A DNA stretch of 64,000 nucleotides from Nymphaea colorata (lineage: Eukaryota > Streptophyta > Magnoliopsida > Nymphaeales > Nymphaeaceae), in NCBI RefSeq assembly GCF_008831285.2, contig NC_045139.1:1532204-1596203 (forward strand), read 5' to 3'. A program made the translations under genes and the position numbers. The notes below the pieces were generated by a model. It searched no databases. It saw only the letters and a list, made by a program, of their open reading frames with translations, and was not told where the DNA came from. Positions 35,720 to 49,600 of the stretch are shown here, in pieces; position 1 is the stretch's first letter; every line of letters begins with the position of its first letter.

Positions 35720-36438
35720 GCAAGAGTTTTTGTTAGCAAATAGTCCTTGAATCTTCTTTAATTAATTGCATCTACTTATTTATTTATTAATTTCCTGTAC
35801 CAAGATCGTGTTTGACATAGGTTAGTTAAACCATATCTTTTTTATTCGTCGGCTAATAGCATTAATTTCTCAACATATCGAAATTCGAATCCTGTAGTAT
35901 ATGTCTTCACTGACGTCGGTGACTATAGTACACCATGGCTTGCATCTTAGGTTAACATATTGATTAATTAGCATGTCATTTATATATAATAATAATAATA
36001 TTCATACTTAATCCATGGAGCTTCTATATAATTTTTAAAAATTGTCAGTACATAACAAGATGATTGGCTACTTCGATGGGCGCCATTGCCTCCCAAGTCA
36101 CACTGAGTTGGCCATGTGAAGTTTAAGTTATGATGATAATAATATAAGAGAAAATAGCGGTCGGTGTGATCCAATTGGATGGAAGCTGGACGGGATGCAG
36201 GACTCCTTGAATAATATTTTTCTTTCTACGGAATGAACAAGAATCTCAGTCAAAGAGGAAACCATGGAGGAAAAAAATGACTTCAAATTAAGGGTTATGT
36301 GCACATTTTTATGTATAAAAAATTATTTATTTGAGTGTATAATGACCAAAATATTTTTGAAAGAATCTAAAAAAAAGATAAAAACACTAGAAAATGTTAA
36401 AAGTTTAAAATGCATATTTTTTTATTCTAAAATACCCC

Positions 36439-36498
<60 letters not shown>

Positions 36499-39400
36499 GC
36501 TTGTACACTCCTTTGCTTGCTATAGCCCATCTCATTCTCGATTGGACCTACCAACACGTGACTCAAATATTATTAAAGGATTGAGTGGTTGTATATAGAA
36601 CTTATTAAATAATCTATGCCCTCTTGTCGACCATAGTTAATGTGGGATTAGTAAGATATGCTTTGGGATGTCAATGAATCAGATTTAAATTGAATATATC
36701 CTTAATCATGTCTTTTTTTTTTCAAATATTCACGTAATTTTAATAAAGAAAAGTTGTAACCAAATCCGAATTTGAACTCCAATTTTACAATCTGAATTCG
36801 ATTTTTATATTTATATCTGAATCTGAATCCAAATTTTGAACCAGATTTTGCCAATTTTCAAAATTTGATTGCGTTAGATTCAGGATATTTGTCTAAAAAT
36901 AATTCGATCTGAATATGTATATGAATCCGATCGTATATTTATGTATATTTGAATCCAAATCCAAATCTGAATCCAATCGGATGCCATTTATTAAATCTGA
37001 ATATTTGATCTGATTTCTTAATCAAATATTATTTTTTTTTTCATATCCATTTTTTTGTTGATCGATTCAGTCGGATATCTAATTCAAATTGGGTAGTTTG
37101 ACAACTCAACTCAAGCCGAGCTGGAGCTCAGACTGAATCAAACTGTTGATGAAAGGAGGACCAAGATTCAAGTGGTAAGCGGCCAATTGCGGATTCAAGT
37201 TGTGTGGCTTCAACTTCTTGTGTTAGCTGGAGCCATGATTTAGTTGAGGGGCACTTTGAGTCACGGACCAAGGCATGGCTTGGGCATTCCATGCAGAGGC
37301 GGAGCCAAGGTAGGGCCCACATGGGTCTTTGCCCTATCTCAAAAAAAAAAATTAATTTACATGTAAATTTTAGAAAAAAACACTTGTTGTATATAAAAAA
37401 TTTAAAAAAAAAAAGATATTTCGGTTCTAATCAAAATTTAGAAACTATAATTCGGTCCTCCTCATTAAAAATATCTGGTTTGGAGCCCCTAATCGCATAG
37501 ATTTTAAAGAGCTGGTGTGGTCTAACAAACATGTAGCGCGCGTATTTGGAATTTACTCAAGGTGAGGAAGCAAATGAAAATTGTCTAAAAATTGAATTCA
37601 ACCGATCTTGCAGAATCGTAAAAAGAAGTGGAGATGCTTGAGTTATGGTTTTAGGATTTTGGGCTTTTTCAGCAGTGTCGAATATCAATTTAATTATTTT
37701 TAAATCATCGTCATAAATACCTTTTTTGCATTTTAAACAGTGAGGTTTTCTCTTAGGCATATTACGGTGTAAAAAGACGAGAAAAAATTATACTAAAGTA
37801 AATTTTTTAAAATTAAAAAAATGTTAAACATTGGAGAAAATAAAGCAAATGAGAAACTAATAAGATAATATAAAAGAATTAGTAGACAAGCAACAAATAA
37901 AAATGAACACAAGCAATTTGCCATGAAAAAATCGTAAAAAATCCTAAAAAAAATAACTGGAAAAACATTATTTTTGTTTTGCGTTTTTAATTGTTTCGAT
38001 GTTTTTTCAAACAAATTGTGTTTTTTGCTGTTTTATGGATTGGTTTATTGTTCAATCTTAGCGTGCTTTTTTCTTTTTCTTTTTTTGAAAAAATGTGTTT
38101 TGTGATTATGGTTTAAACTATCCCTAGTCCAAACCATTCACATCAATATTAACCTAAAAAACATGTTAATTCTTGTTAACTTTAATTGTTCATAATCTTA
38201 AACCAATTTTTTGGTATTTTCCTAAATGTTATATATATATAACTTTTCATTTACAGCAATTTGCGTTGTTTGGTTCGGCATCTATAACTCTGAATCGGCC
38301 AACACGTGTCAGATTTTGAATGTTTGATGGGCTTATGGAATTTTTTTGCTGCGTGCGATTACGAAGATAGCTACGTATCATCGCGTCGCGACATAGACAT
38401 GAAGTATAGATCTGGTCAGGTCCCATGCCTGCTGGACATGGCCAAAGTAAAATCCCTGTGTAAAAGATTGCATGGCATGCTGAAGTTCTTTACATTTCTT
38501 CACGATTGAATAAGAATGAACAGATTTTACTTTTCTTTCATGAATGGATCAAGAGCATATTTCACAGCATATGCTCATTATCTGACCGATTAAAAAGGAA
38601 AAGATGATGATGTCAATCCCTATCAACGATCCGCTTTCTCATCCTTCTCTGTTTTAATGAACAAGCTCGCGTTATATAGACACCTACCAACATATACGGT
38701 TATTGGATTCTTGATCTTCTTCAACTTAATGGTGTTAATCAGGGGAAAATACCAGGAATAAAATTTCTGATCACGGTTTTTATTACAATCCAGGTGCATT
38801 TCCCTGCCACCCACCAACAGATTCAATCCATGCAGAATGAGATCTTAAACAAGTTATATAAAATTTAGACACTAAAATATGTTGTAGTCACAGATCAATG
38901 CCGCGAGACTTCATCCTGTTCAGCTTCTTCAAGGTCCGGTTAAGTTTATTCAACGTTTAACTGTATAGACGTGACCTCTACCGTTCGAAGCTCAAAATGC
39001 CACTCATGGATGGCTTCTATCCTGATTGATGAGTATGATATGAAAGGACCAAATATCCAACAATCTAAAATTTTTGAAATTTCAGATATAAAATCTTATC
39101 TAAGCATCAAATTGAACAAACTGGTATGAGTGAATTTAAGTTTCTAGTGTATGAAAGCATGCACCTGCTTGTGTGTTTAATCACATTGCACTCCATACTC
39201 ATCTAACTGAGGGAGATGAGCCAGGCAGTTCAAGCTCCACTGGACATGATACAAGCCGCACCAAATTCGAGCAGGTCACTACATTGGAAAACAAGAGTAA
39301 ATCAAATCTGGGAACCAGCCCCAGCCCATGATTTCTTGATAGGGAAAGCACTACAATAAAGCATCCCTTCTGTTGGGATGTACGCAAGATCTTCCGCAGA

Positions 39401-40162
39401 AAAAATATGTGATTATTGAGTTTCAACACTTTTATACCGGTGGCCAAGGCTTACTAGTGAAGTTTATGCTTCATAAAGCTTGGATCTTCCGACACATTCT
39501 TACATGCTTAATGATTCAGACTATAGGGGGCACATATGCATGTTTCATTGATCTGCTTCAAAAGGAAAACTGAAAAGATTTTGGCTTTCCTGAAATATGC
39601 TGATGCACCAATGAAGAAGAGTATTTGCCTTCCCGTGACATGCTGTAATTTATCACAAAGGCTACAACCAATGTGTTCAAATTGGACATATCACTCTCGC
39701 TTATGGATTGGATTGCTTTGCCAAATGAGGCAAGCTTTCTGTGTTATCACAAGATTAATTTGTTCATCATCCCATGATAAGAAAACGAAAGTTGAAGACA
39801 AAGATTACTTTCTGAAACAATTAGCAGCTTTCCTTTGTCGCCAAGAAAGAATAATACATAATATCCTGAGTGTTTCTCTAAGGGAGATTAAGCAAGTCAC
39901 TTAGAGAGCATTAATAAAACAAGAAGGTAACTATCATCCAACAGTAGAAATACTATGTGAATTGCTCTGAGAAAACCAAAAAAGCTTATCTTATATTTAA
40001 AAAAAAAAAAACAAAATTGTTCAGCATCCCATGATAATTTAATTTATGGCCCCATAGGACTAAAACACATGGGGCCTGCTAAGCTCCTGTACCAAAGGGA
40101 TGCACAACATCAAGGGTATGCGCTGATACTACAAGAATGTAGAGATGAAAAGCCACTATCAG
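35720..40162. other. Intergenic DNA between block D and the UBP15-like gene
   Basis: No gene is recognised. It holds a long CT microsatellite (36441-36494). A degenerate stretch rich in GAATCCAAATCTGAATC motifs lies at 36740-37090 and looks like old transposon sequence. A CAGAGGCGGAGCCAAGG sequence near 37294 resembles a hAT MITE end without a visible partner. The last 1 kb before 40163 probably includes the 3' untranslated region of the next gene. Confidence 0.5.
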
Positions 40163-43100
40163 TCAGAAAGTCTGAGGCAGGCCATCTTTTGGGTAGTTTC
40201 TTTGCCTTAAAGACATGCTACAATTGCTTCCAGGGTTCATTGACTCGTTCAAAGAAGCACCAACCTGTTCCAGACGCTTTCCGGTATATACATTGCCAGG
40301 TAGATGAGCTGGCATGGAAGCATCCAGAACATAAGCATTTCTCTCTGAGAAGTATCTTGTCTCCATTCTACAAGGAGGGAACATTTTACAGGAGGTAGCA
40401 CGATGGAGATAATCCGGAATGTTGAAGCTGTTAAATATTGCATCAGTCTCAGAATGATCCATGGTACTGACGGAGTATCTATCACTGTCTGTAGTAAAAG
40501 ATCCATCATCTGAGCTTGTGAATATAGAACTGCTATCACTCGATGTAACATCTGAAAAGTCCATGGTTAAAGATTTTGAATCTTTCCTAGATGGCAACAT
40601 ACGGTTGGAGGCTTCCCTCATGTGATAATCAACAGCTTTGCTAGTGCTACTGTTTTCCGTCTTTTCACTGCTTTTAGTATAGGGAGGTGGTGGCAGTTTC
40701 AGGTGCTTGTTCTGTGGAGGCTTTTCCACAGAGGTTCTGCAATAACTACCAGAAGCAGAAGAACGCAAGGCATTTGCTTTGCCTGTGTGAACCCTTGGAG
40801 GACGTGGACAAGATCTAATCCATATTCAGATAGAAGCAAATAAAATCAGCAAGCAAGAATTGCTTTTAAGTTTGTTGGAAAAAGAGGTAGAATGGGGAAG
40901 ACAATCTCAATACAGGATGGTTCCAAATTTTAAAAGTTCTCACCTCGCATAGAATAGGATGTAGGCCCCCTCAGACATAACCTGGCTAAGAGGCACCGGT
41001 TCAACCTGTGAACATTCAACTTTACGCAGTTGGTCATACAATCAATAGCAGGCAGAAGACGTCCACAGCATGCACCAGAGAGAGAGTATGAATTCAACTG
41101 GTGATGAGAGAAATTTCACATTAAAGTAACAAAACCTAAGACACACAAGTTTCTCAAAATCCTGTGATCAAAAGTATTTCCATCTCTTTGGAGCTCAGAT
41201 ACTAAAAGAGTGTACTAAAAGAAAACCAAATATTTTGCAGTGGCTATGTAAGCCAATGTCAGCTGCTAAAGCCTCCACAGTCCATTAGTTGACATGAAAA
41301 TATGCACATGCAAAGAGCATGACACAAACAAATCATTTGAGCATATTACTGTTGATTTTCGTGTTGTTTTTTTACCATGGGAAGTTTGTGAACTCCTTTA
41401 AGAGCATGCAGTCAGACAAGTAAAACTAAAACTCCAGACATATAAATAAAACTAAAACTCCAAACGTATGACAAGAAATTATGAGGAGATAAAATTACCA
41501 CTGTGTCATCAATCCTGTACCAAGAATCTTGCAGATCCTTCACATATGATACATAGTGCCCAGAAAATGAGGCATTTAGTGAATCCAAATGAACAACTAC
41601 ACCATAGAGCATGTAAAGAGGAGGACTATCACCGGTTCCTGTCATGAATGGAATCATGTCCAACATTGCTGGGAAAGTGATGCATTTAGTAATCTTGCCA
41701 TATTTCCCGGTCTGATTCAGAAAGCAGAAACTTCAGATTCATGAAGCAAAATGACTATAAGTGTATGCATACACACTTTCAGGTGAAATATACAAGAAGT
41801 ACCTGGAATCTTTTGAGAACAATAGTCAACACATTTGGTGCTTCATGAATGTTTAACTGCTTCCTCGCTCTCACATAAGTGGAACACCTTATATTATGAA
41901 AACAAAATCATAAAAATTAATGATGCAATGGAACTGTCTCAAAAACAATGTGATAAGAATTTTAAGATCATGCAAACAATTTAGAAGCTGACTCCAATGG
42001 CAACCCAGAACCGAGTGAAGGTGCTTAATGACAAGTCACACTTGGTTTTCCAAAATTTTTATGGCATCTCAGGTTTAACAGGATGAGCCTTGGTCAAATA
42101 TATATTGTCCTAAGCTCAGCAAATTGCAGCTTATTAAAATTTCTGTAAAGCACAATCATACCTTCCACACCGATACTTGTTCTCTCCATCCAAATCCTCA
42201 ATAGAAGTGAATTGAGCTAAGGCATCCTCCAAAGACTCAACCCAAGCCGGGATCTCCAATGTAAGATCCATGATGTTTTCATATCTTTCTGACTCATGTT
42301 GACAGTTTAAACACTTTACCTGACAATCATAATAAAAAGGCATGAAACTTTCATCAAGAGAAAATTCATAAACGTTACCAAGGGTAAAGACAAAACCTAA
42401 AGAAACAGGACCAAGAAATGACTTTCAACAATGTAACTAGATCACCTTTGATCTAAGACAACCACCAAAAGTCTGCTGAATGAATGTTGTCTCTTGCAAT
42501 CTGGTATCAATATTCTTCTCACCACCAAAACCAGAAAGGCATATGGATTGCATAGAAGCAATTAGAAGCCTGAACATAAACGACTATGTCACACACAAAA
42601 AACAGCTCTAGTAAAACAACTTGAATGAAAATGATGATCCATAATAGTTCTACGGAAGGGAAGAAGACAAACATGAAAACCAAAATTTTAGACAAGAAGA
42701 ACAGCCTGTTGACAGACAACTTATACCTCAAGAACTCGTGTGCATCTTCCTGACTTCCACTACCCATTCGACCACCAATTTGCAACTGTGAAAGGAGACC
42801 AAGTGGTGATAAAGGACCTCCATCTTCCCTAAGTTTTAATACATGCTGCTCCAGTTCACATGTAAGACACCAATCTCGCACACAACCTGCAAGGCCACAT
42901 TCAGATAACAAGCAACTGATACAAGTTTCTCCATTCATTCCTACCAGCAAGATAATCAAACAAAGCAAATTACAGTACATGTCCTTGAATGACATCTCTG
43001 AAGTAGATAAGTGATCAGGGGCTTTGTGTAGGTTAGGCACTGCAAAATGGCATTGGCATAGCAACTGCAAGGTACAGTATAATCACATAAGCAAACATTC

Positions 43101-46100
43101 GAAGAAAATGAACCAACTGATTTCGCTTATAATGCATGAAATATAAACTCAAAATAAGAAGGCATATCCGCCACTGAAGACCAACAGAGGAACTTCCAAC
43201 CAAAAATAGACAAACATATCGATTGCATGGACTTAGAAAATCAAGAAACTAAGGTAAGTAGTAAAATATCCCTTTAATAAGATTGCACGGTACCTGTTTC
43301 CACAATTCAAAAGCCCTCTGGGAGATAACTCCAGCCCATCATAATCAAAGAACTTGACAAAGTCTTCGTAGGGAAAAAGCATCTGCTAAATTGAAGAAAA
43401 TTAAATAGGTCCAATAAGACAGAAAAAGGAAGGACTGTCTTTCATATTCTCATACTTGCAAAAAAGTTAAGTAGTTAACCATATATACCTTACTCTTCTT
43501 TGAACAATCTTTATCTTCAGCAGAAGCACATAGAGGATGTTTGAGAGGTTTCCTTGGACTTGTCTTCTCATTCAGGTTCAAGGTGTCAGTGGTGCCTTTT
43601 GGAGAAGCAGTTATTGGCACAGACGCTTTGGAGATTTCTGCAAGAACACACAAGCAAAATCAGAAAGTTAAGAATTTCAAGATCTAAACATTGAAAATTC
43701 AAATATTATGTGGGTAGAAATTTAGACGATGAAGTGCCATCATCTATATAAATAAGTCAGTTTAGAAGTTGTGCCATGTTGCACCTTGTTGCAATACACG
43801 AACACAAAGTTCAAAAATCACCTGGAGTAAAATCCAAATTCCAACACATAATTATATACAATGATATTAATTGTTAATCTATTTTGATACTATATGTTTG
43901 TCAAGATCTTGTTTGTCTATGCATGCACTGTTTATTGATACAGCTATCATTTTTCTTAAGTGAAAATGCATGGAACTATTAGTACAAATGCATGGCAACA
44001 GTTGGCATCAGCATGTGGGAAAGCAGGTACCAACTTAGATGGGAATCAGTAGGTCCAGAACTATTTATGAGAAATAATTGCATGAAATAACCATATGCTT
44101 ATGAAACAGGAATTCACATAGAGTTTCTGATAGCATACTGGAATCCATAGTGATCCCGATCTTTTCTGCTTCTGCAATAGGGTACTTTCTGACATCTGAT
44201 TTCTGCACTAAATGTAACTTGGCTTCTGACATGTTTGAGGAACTCTCTGACACAGTTCTTCCCTTGCATGGCTGCTCCAGCTTGGAAGACTTCAATTCAC
44301 CATCTCTATCAAGAGATACAAGCAACTTTCTCTGGCCACTTGCAGAGTCAGAGGTCTTTTGACAGGTTGCCTGTCCAGTCCTTTTGGGTTGGTGGCTTTG
44401 TGATGATGATCTCTTAGATGTTGAAATCTCAGATGAACAACTAATCTCAGGGGGGCTTTGATTGCTTTGAGTACTTACTTTGGGAGAACCCTGTAAGGCA
44501 GTTTCTTTGATAGGCTTTTGAGGGACCATCTCAAGTAGGCGTTTGGTTTCTACTTTTCTGGAAGCTTCACAAGGACCATCTGTCAATGATGCAGAGGCAT
44601 CACAATTACGAACAGGTCCTGACTCTTTCTCAGGAGATGTTTTAATAGAATCACTAGCACTAGGTTTATCGGTGGTCCCAAGTGCAGATCTTGTCTTCAA
44701 ACATTCGCCGAGGTCAACTTCGCTGTTTGAAAGCCTTCTCTCCACATTTAATGGATGAGGCATATTAGTTGCAGCATCGGCAGTCGCATTAGAATGGCTT
44801 GTTCTTGTGGAAAAAACTGCATCTACCCTAGCACTCTTGATGTCAGATTTCAGGAAAACATCAGGAGGTGTCGTCACGGGGGATGGGGACCCTGATTTTG
44901 GTACACTACTTGTGAAGCTGATATCTAACTGTTGGCATTCATCTTTGTGCCCCTGCCTCCAGTGAACTATCTGGCACTTCCCAGAGCTGTCAACAAAACA
45001 TTGGAAAGTTTATTTTTGCTTAACATTGCAAAGTTTATTTTTGTTATGAATGCAAAATCCAACTCGTGCAGTCGAAAACAGCAGGAACAGCAACTTCAGG
45101 CTCAAGAAAAATCTCACACTAGTGCCAAAACTGCATCCATGCAAGTGTATATCGAAACATGGACATGTCAAGCACAGTACCACAACAACTAGGTGAAACG
45201 ATGACTTATAGCCATTAATGAGAAGTAAACCAAGCTGATTTAGCCAAACCAACAGAAATTAAAAATCTAAACAATATGATGGCTTTGCTAGTCGAAAACA
45301 TCCATACCACAATCTCAGGCAATGCAAAAGAATAAATAAGACTTTTCAGGTCTAAGGTTAAGAAATTTTTTAGTCCACCTCAATTCATGGACAAAATGGA
45401 ACAGACTATGTAACAAGATTTTCAAAGCAACGACACTACACACATATCATAGACATCTATGTGTTCCAAGATGAAGCATAGGATTATATATCAATGACTA
45501 TAAATTTATGGTTTGATGAATATATAATATTTGAATACCTTCTGCCTCACACAGGGTCCACTTTTTAGCACATCTCTATCAGATCAATAGAAGTGTTGCG
45601 GAAAAGTTAATACATCTTTCTCATAATTTTAGGTCGAAAAAAAAATCGACTACAAGGTAGTAAAACATCAAAAGGAGAATACTTTTAGTGTTGTATAAGG
45701 AAAATCAGTGGATCTCAGGACACCAATAACAGTTCCTTCTTCACAACAACTGGAGATTTCCAGTACTATGACCTTGTATAAAGGCAAACACACTGTCATA
45801 AAACTGGGACACAACTGAGTTATCTAATTTAATCTAATTAAATGGCTCATAGTGACGCATAGACAACACACTCAAAATGCACAGGCCTGCCTAGAGCTTT
45901 TGACCACATAGACAATACACTACAACAAGTACTGTTGTTATGGGAAACCAGTAAGTCAAACTTTTGATGAGTGCACCCATACCATATTTTACGCCTTCAG
46001 AAAACAAAAAAGCTATGACACACGGACACGGCTAAACTGCCCACGTACTTGTGTCGACACGTGGATGCAGACACGGGACACGGCTGGGAAACGCCAAAAA

Positions 46101-47833
46101 ATAAAAGTTATTAATGTAATGTTTTTTTTCATTTTATCACTTTTTTGTGATGCATCCAATTATTCCATGAACAATCCTTTCAAATACTCAGCAATTTTGT
46201 GATAAAACAAACTTTCTTACGAGATTGTAAGAGTGAACTATTAACTTAATGTTTTTTTTTTCATTTTATCATTTTTGAAAATATAAAATTTGCCGTGTCT
46301 GCATGTCCACAAATTTTGAAAATTGCCATGTTTCCGTACCCGTATTGTACCCGCACGCATGTGACATAGCAAAAAAGTTACCCAAAAAAAAGGTTTGTGA
46401 ACTTTAAGTTACATTAATTCTTTGAACCTGAATGTTAACATGAAAGGCATTATTACACCTCCAAAATGAAAAAAAAAAGCGTAGGGTTAATTTTCTAATC
46501 ATGGTTTCTATATAAAAGCCTTTCAAAATTAAAAAAAAAAAATCTTTATGAGCATTAAGTTGTTTCAAGACTCCAATAAGTAAATCATAAATCATAAAGT
46601 TGTTTATTTTGATACCCGTTCAAGTGTTGAGAGTAATTTAAACGGGTAATGTTAACTATTTCCAAAGAAAACACAAATGATGTAGGTAGCATATGCTTGT
46701 GAACTCTTTCATACTTATGCAATTGATGTCTTTTCACATAAAGCAATCGTTTCCCCTTCCCTGTTTTCTTTTTTTCATATTTTTTTTCAGATTTTTTATA
46801 TTAACAATTAAATTTGTGATGTTTTAACATTACATTATGTATCTAACTTTGAACCTGACTAGTAGGGGTGACATTACATGTTTTTCCAACATTGCTTTTC
46901 AAATCAACCTGCTTGTGTATGATGTAGACTTATTTTTTAAATCAACCTCCTTTCATAGACGCCACAACTCATAACTTAAATGCCATCACAGATCCAGGAA
47001 GGATATGTACATATACACACACATATGTGTGTGCGCACACACACACTAAGCATTAACATTAAGCAAGAAGAATTGAGAACATAAACTCAACTATCATGCT
47101 GATTGTTGTTATATTATTTTAAGTGGCAAACAGGTATTTCGGAATTTGTTTCAATCCGTAAGACATGACTCGTTTATTCTTTATCTCCCTTTTCCAAACA
47201 ACCTTTTGCGGGGGGGTGTTGGGGGGTGGGGGGTTTTATATACATAAGAACGAGCAGAGAATATTATCACTGGTGAAACTATACGCAAACTATGCTTTCA
47301 GTTAACACATGCATATCCCAATAAATTAGCGAGAGGGGACAGAGAAAGTTAGCAAGTTATAAAGTTCCAATTGGTTAAATCTTTGCACATGAGTGTGAGA
47401 GAGAGGGAGAGAGCGAAGCTGAAATCGTGAAAAGTGCCACGAAAAGGGAAGGTAGGAAACAAGCAATCAGCGTCAAGAAATAACTCCCCAAATAACAGCC
47501 CAAAGCAAGCATGGCATTTAGAATAGCAACAGACCAGTATCTGACGGACTTGCATCTGGAGCATCGAGTAGTCGCAGGCCCAAAGCACCGAGCACAAACA
47601 TACGGACCAGCCTTGAAAGGAGATCCCACGATAGGAGAATCAGATGGTGGTGATGGAGGAGGCAAAGACGCTGCTCTTAGTGCCTCTTCAGATGCTAACT
47701 CAGCAAGGATTTTTATCCTCTCCTTCTTCTCCAATGCTTCCTTCCATTTACCAAGCAAGAAGTAGACAACCAGTGGAAGCACAACCAATGCCACCAAGAG
47801 GCCAGGCACATCAGCTTCCCTCGGCCCGAGCAT
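40163..47833 (-). CDS. UBP15: UBP15-like ubiquitin-specific protease, MYND type
   Basis: A cysteine protease that removes ubiquitin from proteins. My 12-exon model is 47535-47833, 44139-44986, 43489-43637, 43294-43385, 42979-43064, 42727-42886, 42446-42569, 42162-42319, 41803-41887, 41499-41711, 40944-41005 and 40163-40814. It gives 975 residues with all junctions GT-AG and phases consistent. Features: membrane helix at about 11-27; MYND finger at 80-117 ([15 protein letters not shown] across the first intron to [14 protein letters not shown]); a Ser-rich linker to about 430; and the USP domain with catalytic Cys464 ([10 protein letters not shown]), a Cys-x2-Cys pair at 589/592 and another at 637/640, His719 (SGHYVSY) and Asp735/736 (WYRIDD). 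The tail is Ser/Asp-rich. The N-terminus [10 protein letters not shown] resembles Arabidopsis UBP15, known for control of organ and seed size. The exon 4 acceptor (NAGNAG) and exon 2 donor are the least certain points. Confidence 0.92.
44987..47534 (-). other. Large first intron of the UBP15-like gene
   Basis: This 2.5-kb intron splits the MYND finger within the Cys codon of RYC (phase 2). It contains AT-rich filler, a GACACGG-repeat stretch at 46018-46100 (probably an old transposon piece), an alternating CA/TG stretch at 47010-47047 and a G-run at 47211-47233. I see no gene in it. Confidence 0.7.
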
Positions 47834-49600
47834 GTCCCTTCCCACATACTCATGTCCAACCTCTCCCTCCCCACCTTTCTATAAGAAAGGTCCTAGCGAC
47901 TGGAAAAAGATGCCACCATTTTCCCTTAGAAGGCAAAAATAACAACAAGATCAACTCGTCATTCAGGGGCCCAACAAAGTGAAGACAATGGCAGGAAATG
48001 GAACCAAGATGAAAACACGAAACATTAGTGGACCAAACAAAACAGGCAAAATCGATGTGTTTCCGGAAAAGGATACCTTATGTTGAAGCCCACCGTTAAA
48101 ATACTAGCCCAAAGAAAAAACCAAGATCTTTCAAACACAAACGATGTATCCAAGCAGACCAGAAAAACTGCGGTGTGGACGTCACCAGGTTTATGATATT
48201 AGGTAAAAGAAACAGAAAATGCAAAAGGAAATTCAGAAAAATAGAACCCCACATGAAATTTTCCGTGGACAAAAGGTGAAATCCTTACTTTATGGTCCAG
48301 GCACATCATGACAGGTCCTTTGATGGAATGAATATGGATGAACTGATAACCAAAATGAAAGGCAAACTTCAAAAACAGAATATGAAATTGTTTGGTGGAA
48401 AAGAAAAGAGAAAAGAACCAACTTTGCATAAAAAAAAAAGGTTAAAGAAACGAGCAGATGAAAGCACAGAATCGTTTAAAAATGAAGAAACCAAAACTTT
48501 CTGCTGATGGGTAGTATTTTCAACAGCATAGAAAGAAGCAAATCTTTCTTTTGATGGATGGTGTTCATGGTTTCTCAACAGCACAAAAAACAAAAGCCCA
48601 ACAAGCGTTGTAAACCTCCATGCTCAGTCTTGTTAGAGGAGAAAAGGGCAGGATAGAAGCAACGGAAACGCTTTAAGACACCTTCTCCGCAAGAAAGAGG
48701 ACACAAGAAGGACCCCCCATCTGGAACACCAAGCTGCTCGTTGCTGCTCAATCATAAATGGAGTCGACAGAGAGAGAGAGAAAGAAAGAGTAATACCTTG
48801 AATAATAATCAAAGGGAAACCAGAGAACAGGCTTCACCTCATTCATCCTTGAAGACAAGCCGAGCAACTTGCTCACATGCTACCCTTCTCCCTGGTGAAT
48901 CTCTGCTACTCAAAGACATTCATTCCCCCTCCCTCTCTCCTCATGTTTACAAACAGATAAACAATTTAATTACAGAAACACCACTGTTCATCGCTTAGTT
49001 TTTACTGCAAACCCCTAAAAATTTACCCTTGCAGTAACAAAAAAACAACTAGAAAACACCATTTAGGCACAGCAACAACAGCGCAAGAACTAAACCCCAA
49101 AATTATTTTCTCTCACTTTGTTACGGTCCACATGGAAGAAAAGCAGAGCAGAGGACATGAAACCCAAGCCTTTCGTCCTTGAAATTCAGTAAAAATAACC
49201 CAAGTGCCAAGCTTCTCAAAGCATGAAAGCACAAAGATTTATAATCTCTACAAACCCTAACAGTCAAAGTCATAAGAGAGAAGGTACAGAAAGGAGATGA
49301 GGTATGGCTCAGACTCCTGGCCCCTACCACCAAAACCATGTGACTTCTGTCCTTGTTTTAAAATTCCAAAAAGGAGCTTGTCTCTAACCAAAGACACCTT
49401 GTGGCGCAAAACATGCCAAAAACTGATTTTTCTCTCATTTATGACTTTTAAATTAGGTTTAGATTCTTTGTCATCAATCATCTCCTGCTTCTTTCTTTAC
49501 TATGCGTTTCTCCTGCTGCTTCTCTTGTCTTCTAGGTTCATGGACAAAGCTCACATGGGCAGCGCTCCATGGCGGCTACCACTTGTAATTTGAAGGCCTC
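47834..49600. other. Upstream region of the UBP15-like gene
   Basis: No gene is recognised on either strand. It should hold the promoter and 5' untranslated region of UBP15, but I see no TATA box at a defined distance. Open frames here have no recognisable domains. Confidence 0.5.

Larger units (their letters stand above)
32280..35720. repeat. Gene D segmental-duplication block (partner 14255-18350)
   Basis: It is colinear with block C through 3' flank, gene, promoter and upstream DNA. It begins right after a TA tract (32230-32286), as block C begins after (CT)n(TA)n. Block-D-specific changes include about 100 bp with a GA run at 35123-35240. Confidence 0.9.

Noticed and set aside
37294-37500. 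Additional hAT MITE starting CAGAGGCGGAGCC
   Set aside because: Only one end is visible; I found no inverted partner or 8-bp flanking duplication.
38306-38509. 67-codon plus-strand frame in the intergenic region
   Set aside because: No similarity I recognise, no neighbouring exon and no promoter context.
42519-43070. A single 183-codon frame through UBP15 exons 5-7
   Set aside because: It reads through two introns. The catalytic [10 protein letters not shown] is in another frame, and GT-AG splicing restores the conserved order.
44150-44758. Plus-strand open frames opposite UBP15 exon 2
   Set aside because: Antisense shadows of a Ser-rich coding exon with no recognisable domain.
47834-47845. 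Four-codon upstream extension of UBP15 exon 1
   Set aside because: It would need a GTG start. The ATG at 47833 gives [10 protein letters not shown], which resembles the N-terminus of known UBP15 proteins.
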